Below, piece by piece: positions 8,688-17,227 of a stretch of DNA of 64,000 nt (positions are counted from its first letter, which is position 1; every line of letters starts with the position of its first letter). The translations under genes and the position numbers were made by a program. Under the pieces are notes generated by a model that saw nothing but the letters and a program-made list of their open reading frames with translations, was not told where the DNA came from and did no database searches. The DNA is taken from contig CAVVZI010000006.1 in assembly GCA_963752815.1 (NCBI GenBank), forward strand, positions 1-64,000. The letters are read 5' to 3'. This DNA comes from Sva-07 sp963752815 (lineage in GTDB: Bacteria > Actinomycetota > Acidimicrobiia > Acidimicrobiales > Ilumatobacteraceae).

Positions 8688-10101
8688 CGACGTCGAGGTT
8701 CCGGGCCACGAGACGTCGGACCTCGTCGAGCTGGTCGGGCAGCGCGCCCGCCGCCATCGCCTGGACGCACACATTGCCGAGCGCGGTCGCCTCGACCGGC
8801 CCGGCCACCACCGGCACTCCCGCCAGTGCCGCGGTTCGACGGCAGAGCAACCCGTTCTGGGCCCCGCCGCCGACGATGTGGATCGTGTCGACGCGACGCC
8901 CGGCGAGCCGCGAGGCCGCCGACACGGTGCGGGCGTACCCCGCGGCCAGTGATTCGACGATGCACGCGGTGATCGCCGCGGGCGAGTCGAGCCGACCCGC
9001 GCCGGCCGGACCGGCCGCGTCACGGATGCGCGCCGGCATGTCGCCGGGCGGGATGAAGATCGGATCGTCGACGTCGATGGTGGGTCCGCCGCTCGGGAGG
9101 GCCGCGGCGTCGTCGAGCAGCCGGGCGAGATCGTGCTCGTCGCCGTCGGCGGCCCACGTCCGCATCGACTCCTGGAGGAGCCACAGCCCGCCGACATTGC
9201 GCAGGAACCGGGTGCGGCCGCCGACCCCCGCCTCGTTGGTGAAGTTCGCCTCCCGGCTCGCCGCCGTGATCACCGGTTCCTCGAGTTCGAGACCGACGAG
9301 CGACCACGTGCCGCTGGCGACGTAGGCGAAATCGACGCCGGTCGCGGGCACGCCGACGACCGCCGATGCGGTGTCGTGCGACCCGACCGTGGTCACGACG
9401 ACGGTCGCCGGCAGGTCGAGGTCGCGGGCGACGTCGGACGTGAGCGTGCCCCGGATCGTGCCGGGCTGCTCCAAGGGCGGGAACAGCGCCGGCGGGATGC
9501 CGAGCCGGTCGAACAGCGCGGTGCTCCATTCGCGACGGCGGACATCGACGAGCCCGGTGGTCGATGCGTTCGTGTACTCGGTCCGCATGGTTCCCGTGAG
9601 CCAGTAGGCGAGCAGGTCGGGCAGGAGCAGGGCGTGCGCCGCCCGTTCCCACAGCGGGCCTTCCCGCTCGGCGTTCAGCTGGTAGAGCGTGGTGAACGGG
9701 AGGTGCTGCAGGCCGTTGATGTCGTACAGCTCGTCGGCGCCGACGAGTTCGTGGACGCGCCCGACGGCAGCGTCGGTGCGGCTGTCGCGGTAGGCGATCG
9801 GGTCGGCGAGCAGGGTGCCGTCGGCATCGACGAGCCCGTAGTCGACCGCCCATGTGTCGATGCCGATCGACTCGACGGTCGGGAACTCGCGGCCGAGCGT
9901 CCGCAGGCCGCGGCGGACCTCGTCGTACAGCCGGCCGATGTCCCACCGCAGGTGCCCGTCGGCCTCGCGCATCCCGTTGTCGAAACGGTGCACCGTGTGC
10001 AGCACCACCGTCGGTCCGGTCGCGCTCCTGTCCACGACACCGGCGATGACGCGCCCACCGGAGGCCCCGATGTCGACAGCGGCGAAGACCCGGGCGGCCA
10101 T
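8659..10101 (-). CDS. rhaB: Rhamnulokinase (FGGY carbohydrate kinase)
   Basis: 480 residues from ATG 10101 (M-A-A-R-V-F-A-A-V-D-I-G-A-S-G-G-R). The first phosphate-binding loop D-I-G-A-S-G-G-R, the catalytic region I-D-T-W-A-V-D-Y-G, G-S-H-D-T-A-S-A and I-V-G-G-G-A-Q-N fit rhamnulokinases. It phosphorylates L-rhamnulose to rhamnulose-1-phosphate, the substrate of the aldolase encoded five bases upstream. The two genes form one operon behind the DeoR promoter. No rhamnose isomerase is present in the window. Confidence 0.9.
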   Translation of the reverse strand: MAARVFAAVDIGASGGRVIAGVVDRSATGPTVVLHTVHRFDNGMREADGHLRWDIGRLYDEVRRGLRTLGREFPTVESIGIDTWAVDYGLVDADGTLLADPIAYRDSRTDAAVGRVHELVGADELYDINGLQHLPFTTLYQLNAEREGPLWERAAHALLLPDLLAYWLTGTMRTEYTNASTTGLVDVRRREWSTALFDRLGIPPALFPPLEQPGTIRGTLTSDVARDLDLPATVVVTTVGSHDTASAVVGVPATGVDFAYVASGTWSLVGLELEEPVITAASREANFTNEAGVGGRTRFLRNVGGLWLLQESMRTWAADGDEHDLARLLDDAAALPSGGPTIDVDDPIFIPPGDMPARIRDAAGPAGAGRLDSPAAITACIVESLAAGYARTVSAASRLAGRRVDTIHIVGGGAQNGLLCRRTAALAGVPVVAGPVEATALGNVCVQAMAAGALPDQLDEVRRLVARNLDVVSYEPDKPR

Positions 10102-10106
10102 GCCGG

Positions 10107-12140
10107 TCAGCGCAGGAACGCCGCGGCGACGCCCGCGTCGACCGGCACGTGGAGGCCCGTCGTGTGGCTGAACTCGGCCGAGGTGATCGCGGTGACCGCG
10201 TTGGCGACGTGCTCGGGCAGCACCTCGCGCTTGAGCAACGTGCGCTGGGCGTAGAACGCCCCGAGTTCGTCCTCGGGCACGCCGTACACGGCAGCGCGAT
10301 TGGCGCCCCATCCGCCGGCGAAGATGCCGCTGCCGCGGACGACGCCGTCCGGGTTGATGCCGTTCACGCGGATCCCGTGCTCGCCGAGCTCCGCGGCGAG
10401 CAGCCGGACCTGGTGCGCCTGGTCGGCCTTGGCCGCGCTGTAGGCGATGTTCGACGGCCCGGCGAACACCGAGTTCTTCGACGAGATGTAGACGATGTCG
10501 CCGCCGAGGCCCTGGGCGATCATCGCGTTCGCTGCCGCTTGGGCGACGAGGAAACTGCCCTTCGCCAGAACGTCGTGGAGCAGGTCCCAATCGCCTTCGG
10601 TCGTGTCGGCGAGCGACTTGGAGATCGACAGGCCGGCGTTGTTCACCACCAGATCGACGCCACCGAACGCCAACGACGCGGCATCGATCGCCGCCTGCAC
10701 CTGCGCCGGGTCGGAGACGTCGACCTGCACGCCGACGGCGACGTCGCTGGTGCCGATCTCCGCGGCGGCGGCGTTCGCCCGATCGAGATCGAGGTCGGCG
10801 ACCACGACGCACGCTCCTTCGGCGGCGAGACGGGTCGCAATCGCCTTGCCGATGCCGCCCGCCGCGCCGGTGACGAACGCGATGCGCCCGGCGTGCGATC
10901 GAGGCGCGGGCATCCGTTGGAGTTTCGCCTCCTCGAGCGCCCAGTACTCGATGCGGAACTTCTCGGCCTCCGGGATCGGCGTGTACGTCGAGATCGCCTC
11001 GGCGCCGCGCATCACGTTGATCGCGTTCACGTAGAACTCGCCCGCGACCCGCGCGGTCTGCTTGTCCTTGCCGAACGAGAACATGCCGACGCCGGGCACC
11101 AGCACGATCGCCGGAGCGGCGCCGCGCATGGCGGGGGAGTGCGCGTCGGCGTGGCGTTCGTAGTAGGCCCGATAGTCGTCCTGGTAGGACTCCTGCAGCT
11201 CCTGCAGGCGGGCGACGCACTCGTCGAGTGGCGCGTCGGCAGGCAGGTCGAGCACGAGCGGGCGCACCTTGGTGCGGATGAAGTGGTCGGGGCACGACGT
11301 GCCGAGCCCGGCGAGACGCTCCAGGTGTTCGCCGGCGAGGAATTCGAGCACGACGTCGTCGTCGGTGAAGTGGCCGATCATCGGCCGATCGGCAGACGCC
11401 ACGGCCCGTACGTACGGAGCCAACGCGGCGGCGCGGGCGCGGCGCTCGTGCGGCGCGAGCGGCCGACGATCATCGACGACCGGGCCGAACGGTTCCGGCC
11501 GCCCGTGCTCGTCGATGTAGTTCGCCGCCGTGCGGATCATCCAGATCGAGTTCGACTCGGCCTCGTCGCTCGTGGTGCCCCACGCGGTGATGCCGTGCCC
11601 GCCGAGGATCACGCCGATCGCTTCGGGATGGGCGTCGTAGATCGCCGCGATGTCGAGTCCGAGCTGGAAGCCGGGGCGTCGCCATGGCACCCACAGCACG
11701 CGGTCACCGAAGATCTCCTTGGTGAGCTGCTCCCCATCGGCTGCGGTCGCGATCGCGATCCCGCTGTCGGGGTGGAGGTGATCCACGTGGTCGGCGGCGA
11801 CGAGGCCGTGCATCGCGGTGTCGATCGACGGTGTCGCTCCACCCTTGCCGTGGCAGCAGAAGTCGAACGCGGCGACCATCTCGTCCTCGCGTTCGGGCCC
11901 GGGGTAGACGCCCGTCAGGGCACGCAGGCGGTCGAGTCGCAGGACCGACAGGCCGGCCTCGGTGAGCGTGCCGAGATCGCCGCCCGACCCCTTGACCCAC
12001 ATCAGCTCGACGGGTTCGCCCGTGACCGGGTCGATGTCGGTGGCCTTGGCCGACGTGTTGCCGCCGGCGTAGTTGGTGTTGCGCTTGTCGGCACCGAGGC
12101 GGTGCGAGCGGTCGAGCAGTTGGCGGACGTAGTCGTGCAT
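10107..12140 (-). CDS. rhaD: Bifunctional rhamnulose-1-phosphate aldolase / short-chain dehydrogenase
   Basis: 677 residues, the usual length of RhaD-SDR fusions. ATG 12140 (M-H-D-Y-V-R-Q-L-L) is chosen because it matches the family start and has a GAGAGA ribosome site. Residues 1 to about 400 are a class II aldolase with the metal-binding D-H-L-H-P motif. Residues about 425-677 are a Rossmann dehydrogenase with T-G-A-A-G-G-I-G, N-N-A-G and Y-S-A-A-K. In this family the aldolase yields dihydroxyacetone phosphate and L-lactaldehyde, and the dehydrogenase oxidises the lactaldehyde to lactate. Transcribed divergently from its DeoR-type regulator. Confidence 0.92.
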   Translation of the reverse strand: MHDYVRQLLDRSHRLGADKRNTNYAGGNTSAKATDIDPVTGEPVELMWVKGSGGDLGTLTEAGLSVLRLDRLRALTGVYPGPEREDEMVAAFDFCCHGKGGATPSIDTAMHGLVAADHVDHLHPDSGIAIATAADGEQLTKEIFGDRVLWVPWRRPGFQLGLDIAAIYDAHPEAIGVILGGHGITAWGTTSDEAESNSIWMIRTAANYIDEHGRPEPFGPVVDDRRPLAPHERRARAAALAPYVRAVASADRPMIGHFTDDDVVLEFLAGEHLERLAGLGTSCPDHFIRTKVRPLVLDLPADAPLDECVARLQELQESYQDDYRAYYERHADAHSPAMRGAAPAIVLVPGVGMFSFGKDKQTARVAGEFYVNAINVMRGAEAISTYTPIPEAEKFRIEYWALEEAKLQRMPAPRSHAGRIAFVTGAAGGIGKAIATRLAAEGACVVVADLDLDRANAAAAEIGTSDVAVGVQVDVSDPAQVQAAIDAASLAFGGVDLVVNNAGLSISKSLADTTEGDWDLLHDVLAKGSFLVAQAAANAMIAQGLGGDIVYISSKNSVFAGPSNIAYSAAKADQAHQVRLLAAELGEHGIRVNGINPDGVVRGSGIFAGGWGANRAAVYGVPEDELGAFYAQRTLLKREVLPEHVANAVTAITSAEFSHTTGLHVPVDAGVAAAFLR

Positions 12141-12190
12141 TTCGTTGGTCTCTCTCGGGCGACCGCGATGGCGCGATCGAATGCGTGTGA

Positions 12191-12212
12191 ACTTGTGTGA
12201 AATCGTACAAGT
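12191..12212. promoter_or_regulatory. Inverted repeat in rha/DeoR divergent promoter
   Basis: ACTTGT (12191-12196), ten-base spacer, ACAAGT (12207-12212): a perfect inverted repeat. GTGTGAA is also directly repeated at 12185 and 12195. It lies between the divergent rhaDB operon and the DeoR gene, so it is the likely operator for both. Confidence 0.6.
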
Positions 12213-12229
12213 GTTATCATGGTTCGTCA

Positions 12230-12991
12230 ATGGGCCGATCGCAGGCGAACCTCGCCACCGAGGAACGGTTGGAGCGTCTGATGCTGATGCTCGCCACCGA
12301 GGGCTCGGTCGTGATCGCCACATCCGCACTGGATCTCGACGTCAGCGAGATGACGATCCGGCGCGATCTGATCGAGCTGGAGGAGCGCGGTGTCGCTCGT
12401 CGGGTCCGCGGTGGTGCACTCGCCCTCGGGCCGCAGACGTTCGCCGAGCGCAAGCAGTCACGCTCGCGCGCCAAGGCTCAGATCGCGGCGAAGCTGCGGC
12501 CGTTCATCCCGCTGACGGGCACGGTGGCATTCGACGCGTCGTCCACGGTGATGCGGGCCGCCGCGGCCCTCACGGGTGCCCGCGACCTGACGGTCCTGAC
12601 GAACGGCCCCGACACCTTCCAGGCGCTCCAACAACGGCCGGGCATCACGCCGATCCTGACCGGTGGACAGCTCGACACGCGGACGGGGAGTCTCGTCGGC
12701 GGCATCGCCGCGTGGAGTGCCCGCCAACTCACCGTGGCGCGATTCATCGCCTCGTGCACCTCGCTCGATTCCGAGATCGGGGCGACGGAGATCGTGATCG
12801 AGGAGGCCGACGTGAAGCGGTCGATCGCCGCCGGCGCCGGCGAAGTGATCCTCGCCGTCGACTCGTCGAAGCTCGAACGGCGGGCGACGGCGGTGTGGGT
12901 CGGCTGGGAAACGGTCGACGTCCTCGTGACCGAACTCGACCCGGACGATCCGCTCCTCGACCCCTACCGCGATCTCGCCACCCTCGTCTGA
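12230..12991 (+). CDS. DeoR-family transcriptional regulator of rhamnose genes
   Basis: 253 residues from ATG 12230; a GTG at 12197 would place the start inside the operator, so it is rejected. The N-terminal DeoR helix-turn-helix includes V-S-E-M-T-I-R-R-D-L-I-E-L-E-E-R-G. The C-terminal sugar-phosphate sensor has F-D-A-S-S-T-V and V-D-S-S-K-L. DeoR proteins respond to phosphorylated sugars. The divergent placement against rhaDB suggests it senses a rhamnose catabolite such as rhamnulose-1-phosphate; that ligand is inferred. Confidence 0.88.
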   Translation: MGRSQANLATEERLERLMLMLATEGSVVIATSALDLDVSEMTIRRDLIELEERGVARRVRGGALALGPQTFAERKQSRSRAKAQIAAKLRPFIPLTGTVAFDASSTVMRAAAALTGARDLTVLTNGPDTFQALQQRPGITPILTGGQLDTRTGSLVGGIAAWSARQLTVARFIASCTSLDSEIGATEIVIEEADVKRSIAAGAGEVILAVDSSKLERRATAVWVGWETVDVLVTELDPDDPLLDPYRDLATLV

Positions 12992-13010
12992 GAGCGCGCC
13001 TGCGGGCCGT

Positions 13011-14075
13011 CTACTCCGACGGGACGAGGCCGCGGGGGAGGACGAGCGGGAGGTCCGGGTAGGTCCGGATGCCCGGTTCGGCGGCGACGACGGCCGCGAC
13101 GGCGTTGAGCGCCGGCGTCGCCGTCATGATGTGGCCGAGCTCCATGAAGTCGGCGATCGTCTCGGCCTCGAAGTAGGGCGGCGGAAGGAAGCCGACGTTG
13201 AGCGTCACGGTCGGGCGGCCGTCGATCTGGATCACCCAGCCGTCGGCGCCGATCTTCCAGTCCGGCTCGAGCGTCGTCCCCTTGCGCCAGCGCACGTTGA
13301 GTTCGACGATCACCCGATCGCCCACGAGGCCCTGCCAGCTCGCCGCCACGCCGGCCACGCACCCGGCCTTGATCGTCCACGACCCGAGGTCGAGGTCGGC
13401 GGTGGTCTGGGCGTGCTCGGCGACGCAGCGCACCTCGTCGAGATCGACGCCGAGCGAGTCGGCGACCATCCGCACGGCCTCGCCGAACACGGCGGTCCCC
13501 TCGGCGGTCATCTCCTGCAGATCGGGCCGGTCGATCGGCTCGCCGAACCCGGCCAGGATCTCCGTGGCCGGCGAGTCGTAGAACGTCGTGTCGGCCTCCT
13601 CGTTGATCGTCACCTTGTCGACGCGGTCGCAGATGGTCGCCGACACGATCGCCAACAGCTCGGCGAACCCCGGGCTCACCCCCGACCCGAACATCGTCGA
13701 CCCGCCCTGTTCGCACGCCGCGGCGATGCGGTCGCGCCCCGGGCCGAGGTTGTCGCCGGTGATGAACGCGGCGGTCGACACCACGTTCGCGCCGGCCGAC
13801 AGGATGCGCACGAGCTCGTCGGTGTCCGACCACATCGGGTTGTAGACCACGCAGTCGGGCTGCAGCGCGAGCAGCGCGTCGACGTCGTCGGTGGCGATCA
13901 CGCCGAGCGGGTCGAGGCCGCACAACACACCGACGTCCTCGCCGACCTTGTCCGCCGACCACGCGTAGCAACCGACCAGCTCGAACAGCGGGTTGGCGAC
14001 GATCGCCCGCACCGAACTCCTCCCGACGTTCCCCGTGGTCCATTGAACGATGCGATACCGGCGAGCCTGCGACAT
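13011..14075 (-). CDS. DapB-like (dihydrodipicolinate reductase N-terminal domain) NAD(P)-binding protein
   Basis: 354 residues from ATG 14075. The N-terminus R-I-V-Q-W-T-T-G-N-V-G-R-S is the dinucleotide-binding loop of a family of DapB-related reductases that includes 2,4-diaminopentanoate dehydrogenases. Such genes are abundant in actinobacteria with steroid or lipid catabolism, mostly of unknown substrate. A paralogue with the same layout lies at 45991-47040. It is a single gene, divergent from the thioesterase gene. Confidence 0.8.
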   Translation of the reverse strand: MSQARRYRIVQWTTGNVGRSSVRAIVANPLFELVGCYAWSADKVGEDVGVLCGLDPLGVIATDDVDALLALQPDCVVYNPMWSDTDELVRILSAGANVVSTAAFITGDNLGPGRDRIAAACEQGGSTMFGSGVSPGFAELLAIVSATICDRVDKVTINEEADTTFYDSPATEILAGFGEPIDRPDLQEMTAEGTAVFGEAVRMVADSLGVDLDEVRCVAEHAQTTADLDLGSWTIKAGCVAGVAASWQGLVGDRVIVELNVRWRKGTTLEPDWKIGADGWVIQIDGRPTVTLNVGFLPPPYFEAETIADFMELGHIMTATPALNAVAAVVAAEPGIRTYPDLPLVLPRGLVPSE

Positions 14076-14112
14076 GGGCGCGCAGTGTAGGTCGCGCCCC
14101 TGATTATTTGGA

Positions 14113-15000
14113 ATGGGGCGTCGGCTGCGGTACGAATTCACGGTGACCGAGGCCGCTGATCGACATTCCCACGCGCATTCGATGGACGGACACGTCCTCG
14201 GACAGATCGGTCTGCACTGGCCGGAGGAGGGCGACCCGTGCGGCGAGGGCCTGCACCTGCACATCAGCCCGCTGCTGCTGGAGCCGGACGGTCACATCGA
14301 CTTCGGCGTGCTCGGCGTGTTCCTCGACATGGCCGGTTCGCAGGCCAGCCAGTCGCGGCCGTTCGTCCATGCCGACATCAGCATCCAACGGATCGCCCGC
14401 CCGCGTGGTGAGAAGGTCTTCATCAACGCTCGCGCCTTGCGCGCCGGCAAGCGCACGTCGATCGTCCAGGTCGAGGCGTTCGACGAGCTCGGCACCCGCA
14501 TCGCCGACAGCACCCAGCAGATCTCCTACCGCACGCTCGACGGAGTCGACGCGGAGGCTGCGTCCGGGCGTTCGGCCGAGATCCGCCGGCAGTTCCGGGC
14601 GTCGTTCGACGGGGAGTGCAAGCTCGCCGGACGGTTGCACGACATCATCGGGCTGAGCGAGGGGACGGCCGAGGACGGCTCGCCGTACTGGACGATGCCG
14701 AGTGGTGAGGCCAGTCAGAACGGCTTCGGCGGGCTGCACGGCGGCGTGGCGTTCGACCTGGTCACCGATGCCGCGGTCGGTGGCGCGTCCCGTCAGCTGG
14801 GGCCGGTCAGGGCCAACGGCGCCCTCCTCCGCTACCTGGCGCCCGCGTCGGTCGGCCCGTTCCGGGCGGTGCCGATCGTGATGGTGGAGGACGACGAGGT
14901 GGCCTTCGTGCGGGTCGAGGTGTTCGACGACGGCCAGGACGCCAAGCTGTGCATCGTCGGCGAGGTCCACGTGGCGGTGCTCCGCGACCCCGTGACGTGA
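14113..15000 (+). CDS. Double hot-dog thioesterase-like protein
   Basis: 295 residues made of two hot-dog halves. The second half has G-G-L-H-G-G-V-A-F-D-L-V-T-D-A-A, the PaaI/YbgC-like active-site helix, and the first has L-G-V-F-L-D-M-A-G. It is expected to hydrolyse acyl-CoA thioesters in the cytoplasm. The substrate is unknown. It is followed by a 52-bp palindrome that separates it from the convergent WYL regulator gene. Confidence 0.75.
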   Translation: MGRRLRYEFTVTEAADRHSHAHSMDGHVLGQIGLHWPEEGDPCGEGLHLHISPLLLEPDGHIDFGVLGVFLDMAGSQASQSRPFVHADISIQRIARPRGEKVFINARALRAGKRTSIVQVEAFDELGTRIADSTQQISYRTLDGVDAEAASGRSAEIRRQFRASFDGECKLAGRLHDIIGLSEGTAEDGSPYWTMPSGEASQNGFGGLHGGVAFDLVTDAAVGGASRQLGPVRANGALLRYLAPASVGPFRAVPIVMVEDDEVAFVRVEVFDDGQDAKLCIVGEVHVAVLRDPVT

Positions 15001-15021
15001 TGATCGGGGCACGCCGATAGG

Positions 15022-15073
15022 CGTTTGCGTCAAGATTTCTGAGGGCCGTCTCTCGAAAATCCCGACGCAAACG
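15022..15073. repeat. 52-bp palindromic repeat, copy 1
   Basis: Begins CGTTTGCGTC and ends GACGCAAACG, with a partly paired centre. It lies between convergent genes and could act as a two-way terminator. Copies of the same 52-base length occur at 51440 and 63771. Confidence 0.8.
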
Positions 15074-15089
15074 ATGATCGGACCACCGC

Positions 15090-16025
15090 TCAACAGCGCG
15101 ACAACCGGCCGCTCGCGGCGTGCATGCGTTCGCGCAGCGCGGCCGGCTCGACGACGCGGAAGTCCACGTCGAGCATCGCGACGTGGAACACGATCGAGTC
15201 GAGTTGGTCGGAGCCGGTGGTGAGCAGGGTGGTGCGCTCGTCGAGCGCTTCGAGCACGGCGACGCTCGGCGGCACGCGCGCGGCGATCACGTCGATCGGT
15301 GCATCGAGCTCGACGCGGGCCTGGTAGCGGTACGGCGCCGTACTGATCGAGCGCTGGACGAGCGCCGCCGCATCGGGCGGATCGGTGACCACGAACCGGT
15401 GTCCGGTCGGAACGGCCGACTCGACGCGGTCGACACGCCACGTGCGCCACTCCGGTTTCCTGGCGTCGCGGGCGACGAGGTACCAGCGACGGCCGATGCT
15501 GACGACGCGGTAGGGCAACAGGCGGCGCTCGCTGACGGTGCCGTTGCGGTCGCGGTAGCGGACCGCCAGCTCGTCGGAGCCGCGACACGCGGCGCTCACG
15601 GTGCGGAGCACGAGACTGTCGAGTTCGTCGCCGCTCGGCGAGGCGACGCGCACCACGGTCGAGGTGAGGGCGATGTCGCGCTGGAGCGATGCCGGCAGCG
15701 CCTGCTCGAGCTTGCCGATCGCCCGCTCGGCAGCCTCGCCGAGGCCGTGGCGGTCGGTGGCGCGGGCGAGCGCGGCGAGCGCGAACACCTCGTCGGCGTC
15801 GAGCATCAGCGGTGGGACGGCCGCACCTCCCGGTCCGAGGCGATAGCCACCGTGGGCGCCCGTCTCCGACTCGACGTGATAGCCCAGCAGTCGCAACCGC
15901 TCGACGTCGCGGCGCACCGTGCGCACCGTCACCCCGAGCTGCCGGGACAGTTCGGGACCGCTCCACGACGGACGCGACTGCAGCGCGGCGAGCAGCGCCA
16001 GCAACCGTCCCGTCGTTTCGACCAT
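15090..16025 (-). CDS. WYL-domain transcriptional regulator (YafY type)
   Basis: 311 residues from ATG 16025. An N-terminal winged helix (T-V-R-T-V-R-R-D-V-E-R-L-R) is followed by a linker G-Y-R-L-G-P-G-G and a WYL domain (residues about 135-220, R-L-L-P-Y-R-V-V, R-W-Y-L-V-A-R-D). WYL domains bind ligands such as nucleic acid or nucleotides. It is divergent from the DinB-like gene 61 bases away, which is its most likely target; in this family regulator and DinB/VOC enzymes are often neighbours. Confidence 0.85.
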   Translation of the reverse strand: MVETTGRLLALLAALQSRPSWSGPELSRQLGVTVRTVRRDVERLRLLGYHVESETGAHGGYRLGPGGAAVPPLMLDADEVFALAALARATDRHGLGEAAERAIGKLEQALPASLQRDIALTSTVVRVASPSGDELDSLVLRTVSAACRGSDELAVRYRDRNGTVSERRLLPYRVVSIGRRWYLVARDARKPEWRTWRVDRVESAVPTGHRFVVTDPPDAAALVQRSISTAPYRYQARVELDAPIDVIAARVPPSVAVLEALDERTTLLTTGSDQLDSIVFHVAMLDVDFRVVEPAALRERMHAASGRLSRC

Positions 16026-16086
16026 CTCTCCATTCTCGCGCGAACCAGGACCGAAATGGTCCTCGTTCCCGCGTACCGTCGAGGGC

Positions 16087-16681
16087 ATGGACAGCGCAAC
16101 GACCGAGATCGATTGGAACCAGGAGCTGGTCGACCAACTCGACTGGCACTGGCAACACCACCTCCGACCGCGCCTCGACGGTCTGACCGACGAGGAGTTC
16201 CTCTGGGAGCCCGTCCCGGGTTGGAGCCTGCGCAAGCGTGACGACGCGCGATCACCGATGGCGGCCGGTGCCGGCGACACGGTGGCCGACTTCGAGTACC
16301 CGGAACCCGACCCGGCGCCGTTCACGACGATCGCCTGGCGGATGGCACACATGTCGATCGGTGTGTTCGGCCAGCGTGCCGCCAACCATTTCGGAGTTCC
16401 CGGCAGCGTCGAGTACCACACGACCGACTGGGCGCTCGACGCTGCCGGCGGGCTGGCGCTGCTCGATCACCACTACGGCGCGTGGATCGGCGGTGTCCGG
16501 TCGCTCGGACGGGACGGTCTCGAATCGTCAGTGCGGATCGTACGAGGGACCGTTCGCCGAGTACTCGATGGCGGCGCTGGTGCTGCACATCTCGCGTGAG
16601 GCGATCCATCACGGATCCGAGCTGTGCCTCCTGCGCGATCTGTACCGCGCCACGCACGGCGGGCAGGACGATCTGCGCTGA
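16087..16681 (+). CDS. DinB-family protein, frameshifted near 16525
   Basis: ATG 16087 opens a DinB-like four-helix protein (W-H-W-Q-H-H-L-R-P-R-L-D-G-L; R-M-A-H-M-S-I-G-V-F). The frame is lost near 16525; the next frame finishes it with E-G-P-F-A-E-Y-S-M-A-A-L-V-L-H-I, then R-E-A-I-H-H-G-S-E. Removing one base gives 197 residues. The metal-binding histidines of the family are present in both parts. Function in this family is mostly thiol-dependent transfer or detoxification; the substrate is unknown. The shift is probably a sequencing error. Confidence 0.75.
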
Positions 16682-16764
16682 GCCGCCAGGTCAAGATCGC
16701 GAGCGTTGTTTCAGCTCGTGCCCCATGGAAATGTTCGACAACAAGAGCTACGTAGGAGGACCCG

Positions 16765-17199
16765 ATGTCTACCCCGATCCAAGTCACCTTCGACTGCGCT
16801 GACCCCGACCGTCTCGCCCATTTCTGGGCGGACCTGCTCGGCTACCAGCTCGACTCCCCACCCGACGGCTTCGACTCCTGGGAGGCCTGGCTCACGGAAA
16901 TGGGCGTTCCCGAGAGCGAGTGGAATTCGAAGAGCGCCATCACCGACCCCGACGGGGACGGCGCGCGGATCTTCTTCCAGCGTGTCCCGGAACAGAAGCA
17001 AGTCAAGAACAGGGTGCATCTCGACGTGAACGCCGGCGGCCCGCGAGGCACCCCCGAGGACGAACGCCGGGTCGCCGTCGACGCCGCAGTGGAGAAGGCC
17101 ATCGGCAGCGGAGCAACCAAGGTGCGCCTCGTGGAGGAGCAGGGCGAACGGTTCTATGTGATGCAGGACCCCGAGGGCAACGAGTTCTGCCTGCAGTAA
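16765..17199 (+). CDS. VOC-family (glyoxalase-like) protein
   Basis: 144 residues, start ATG 16765 with the ribosome site AGGAGG nine bases upstream. It has the glyoxalase/VOC fold: F-D-C-A-D-P-D-R-L-A-H-F-W near the N-terminus and V-M-Q-D-P-E-G-N-E-F-C-L at the end. Members of this fold are metal enzymes or binding proteins for small molecules. No partner gene indicates a substrate. Confidence 0.8.
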   Translation: MSTPIQVTFDCADPDRLAHFWADLLGYQLDSPPDGFDSWEAWLTEMGVPESEWNSKSAITDPDGDGARIFFQRVPEQKQVKNRVHLDVNAGGPRGTPEDERRVAVDAAVEKAIGSGATKVRLVEEQGERFYVMQDPEGNEFCLQ

Positions 17200-17227
17200 C
17201 CCGGCCTGAACGGCGTCGATCGCCGGG

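Noticed and set aside
10149..12200. A 683-codon open frame on the plus strand
   Set aside because: Antisense to the rhaD fusion, which has clear motifs in the other strand.
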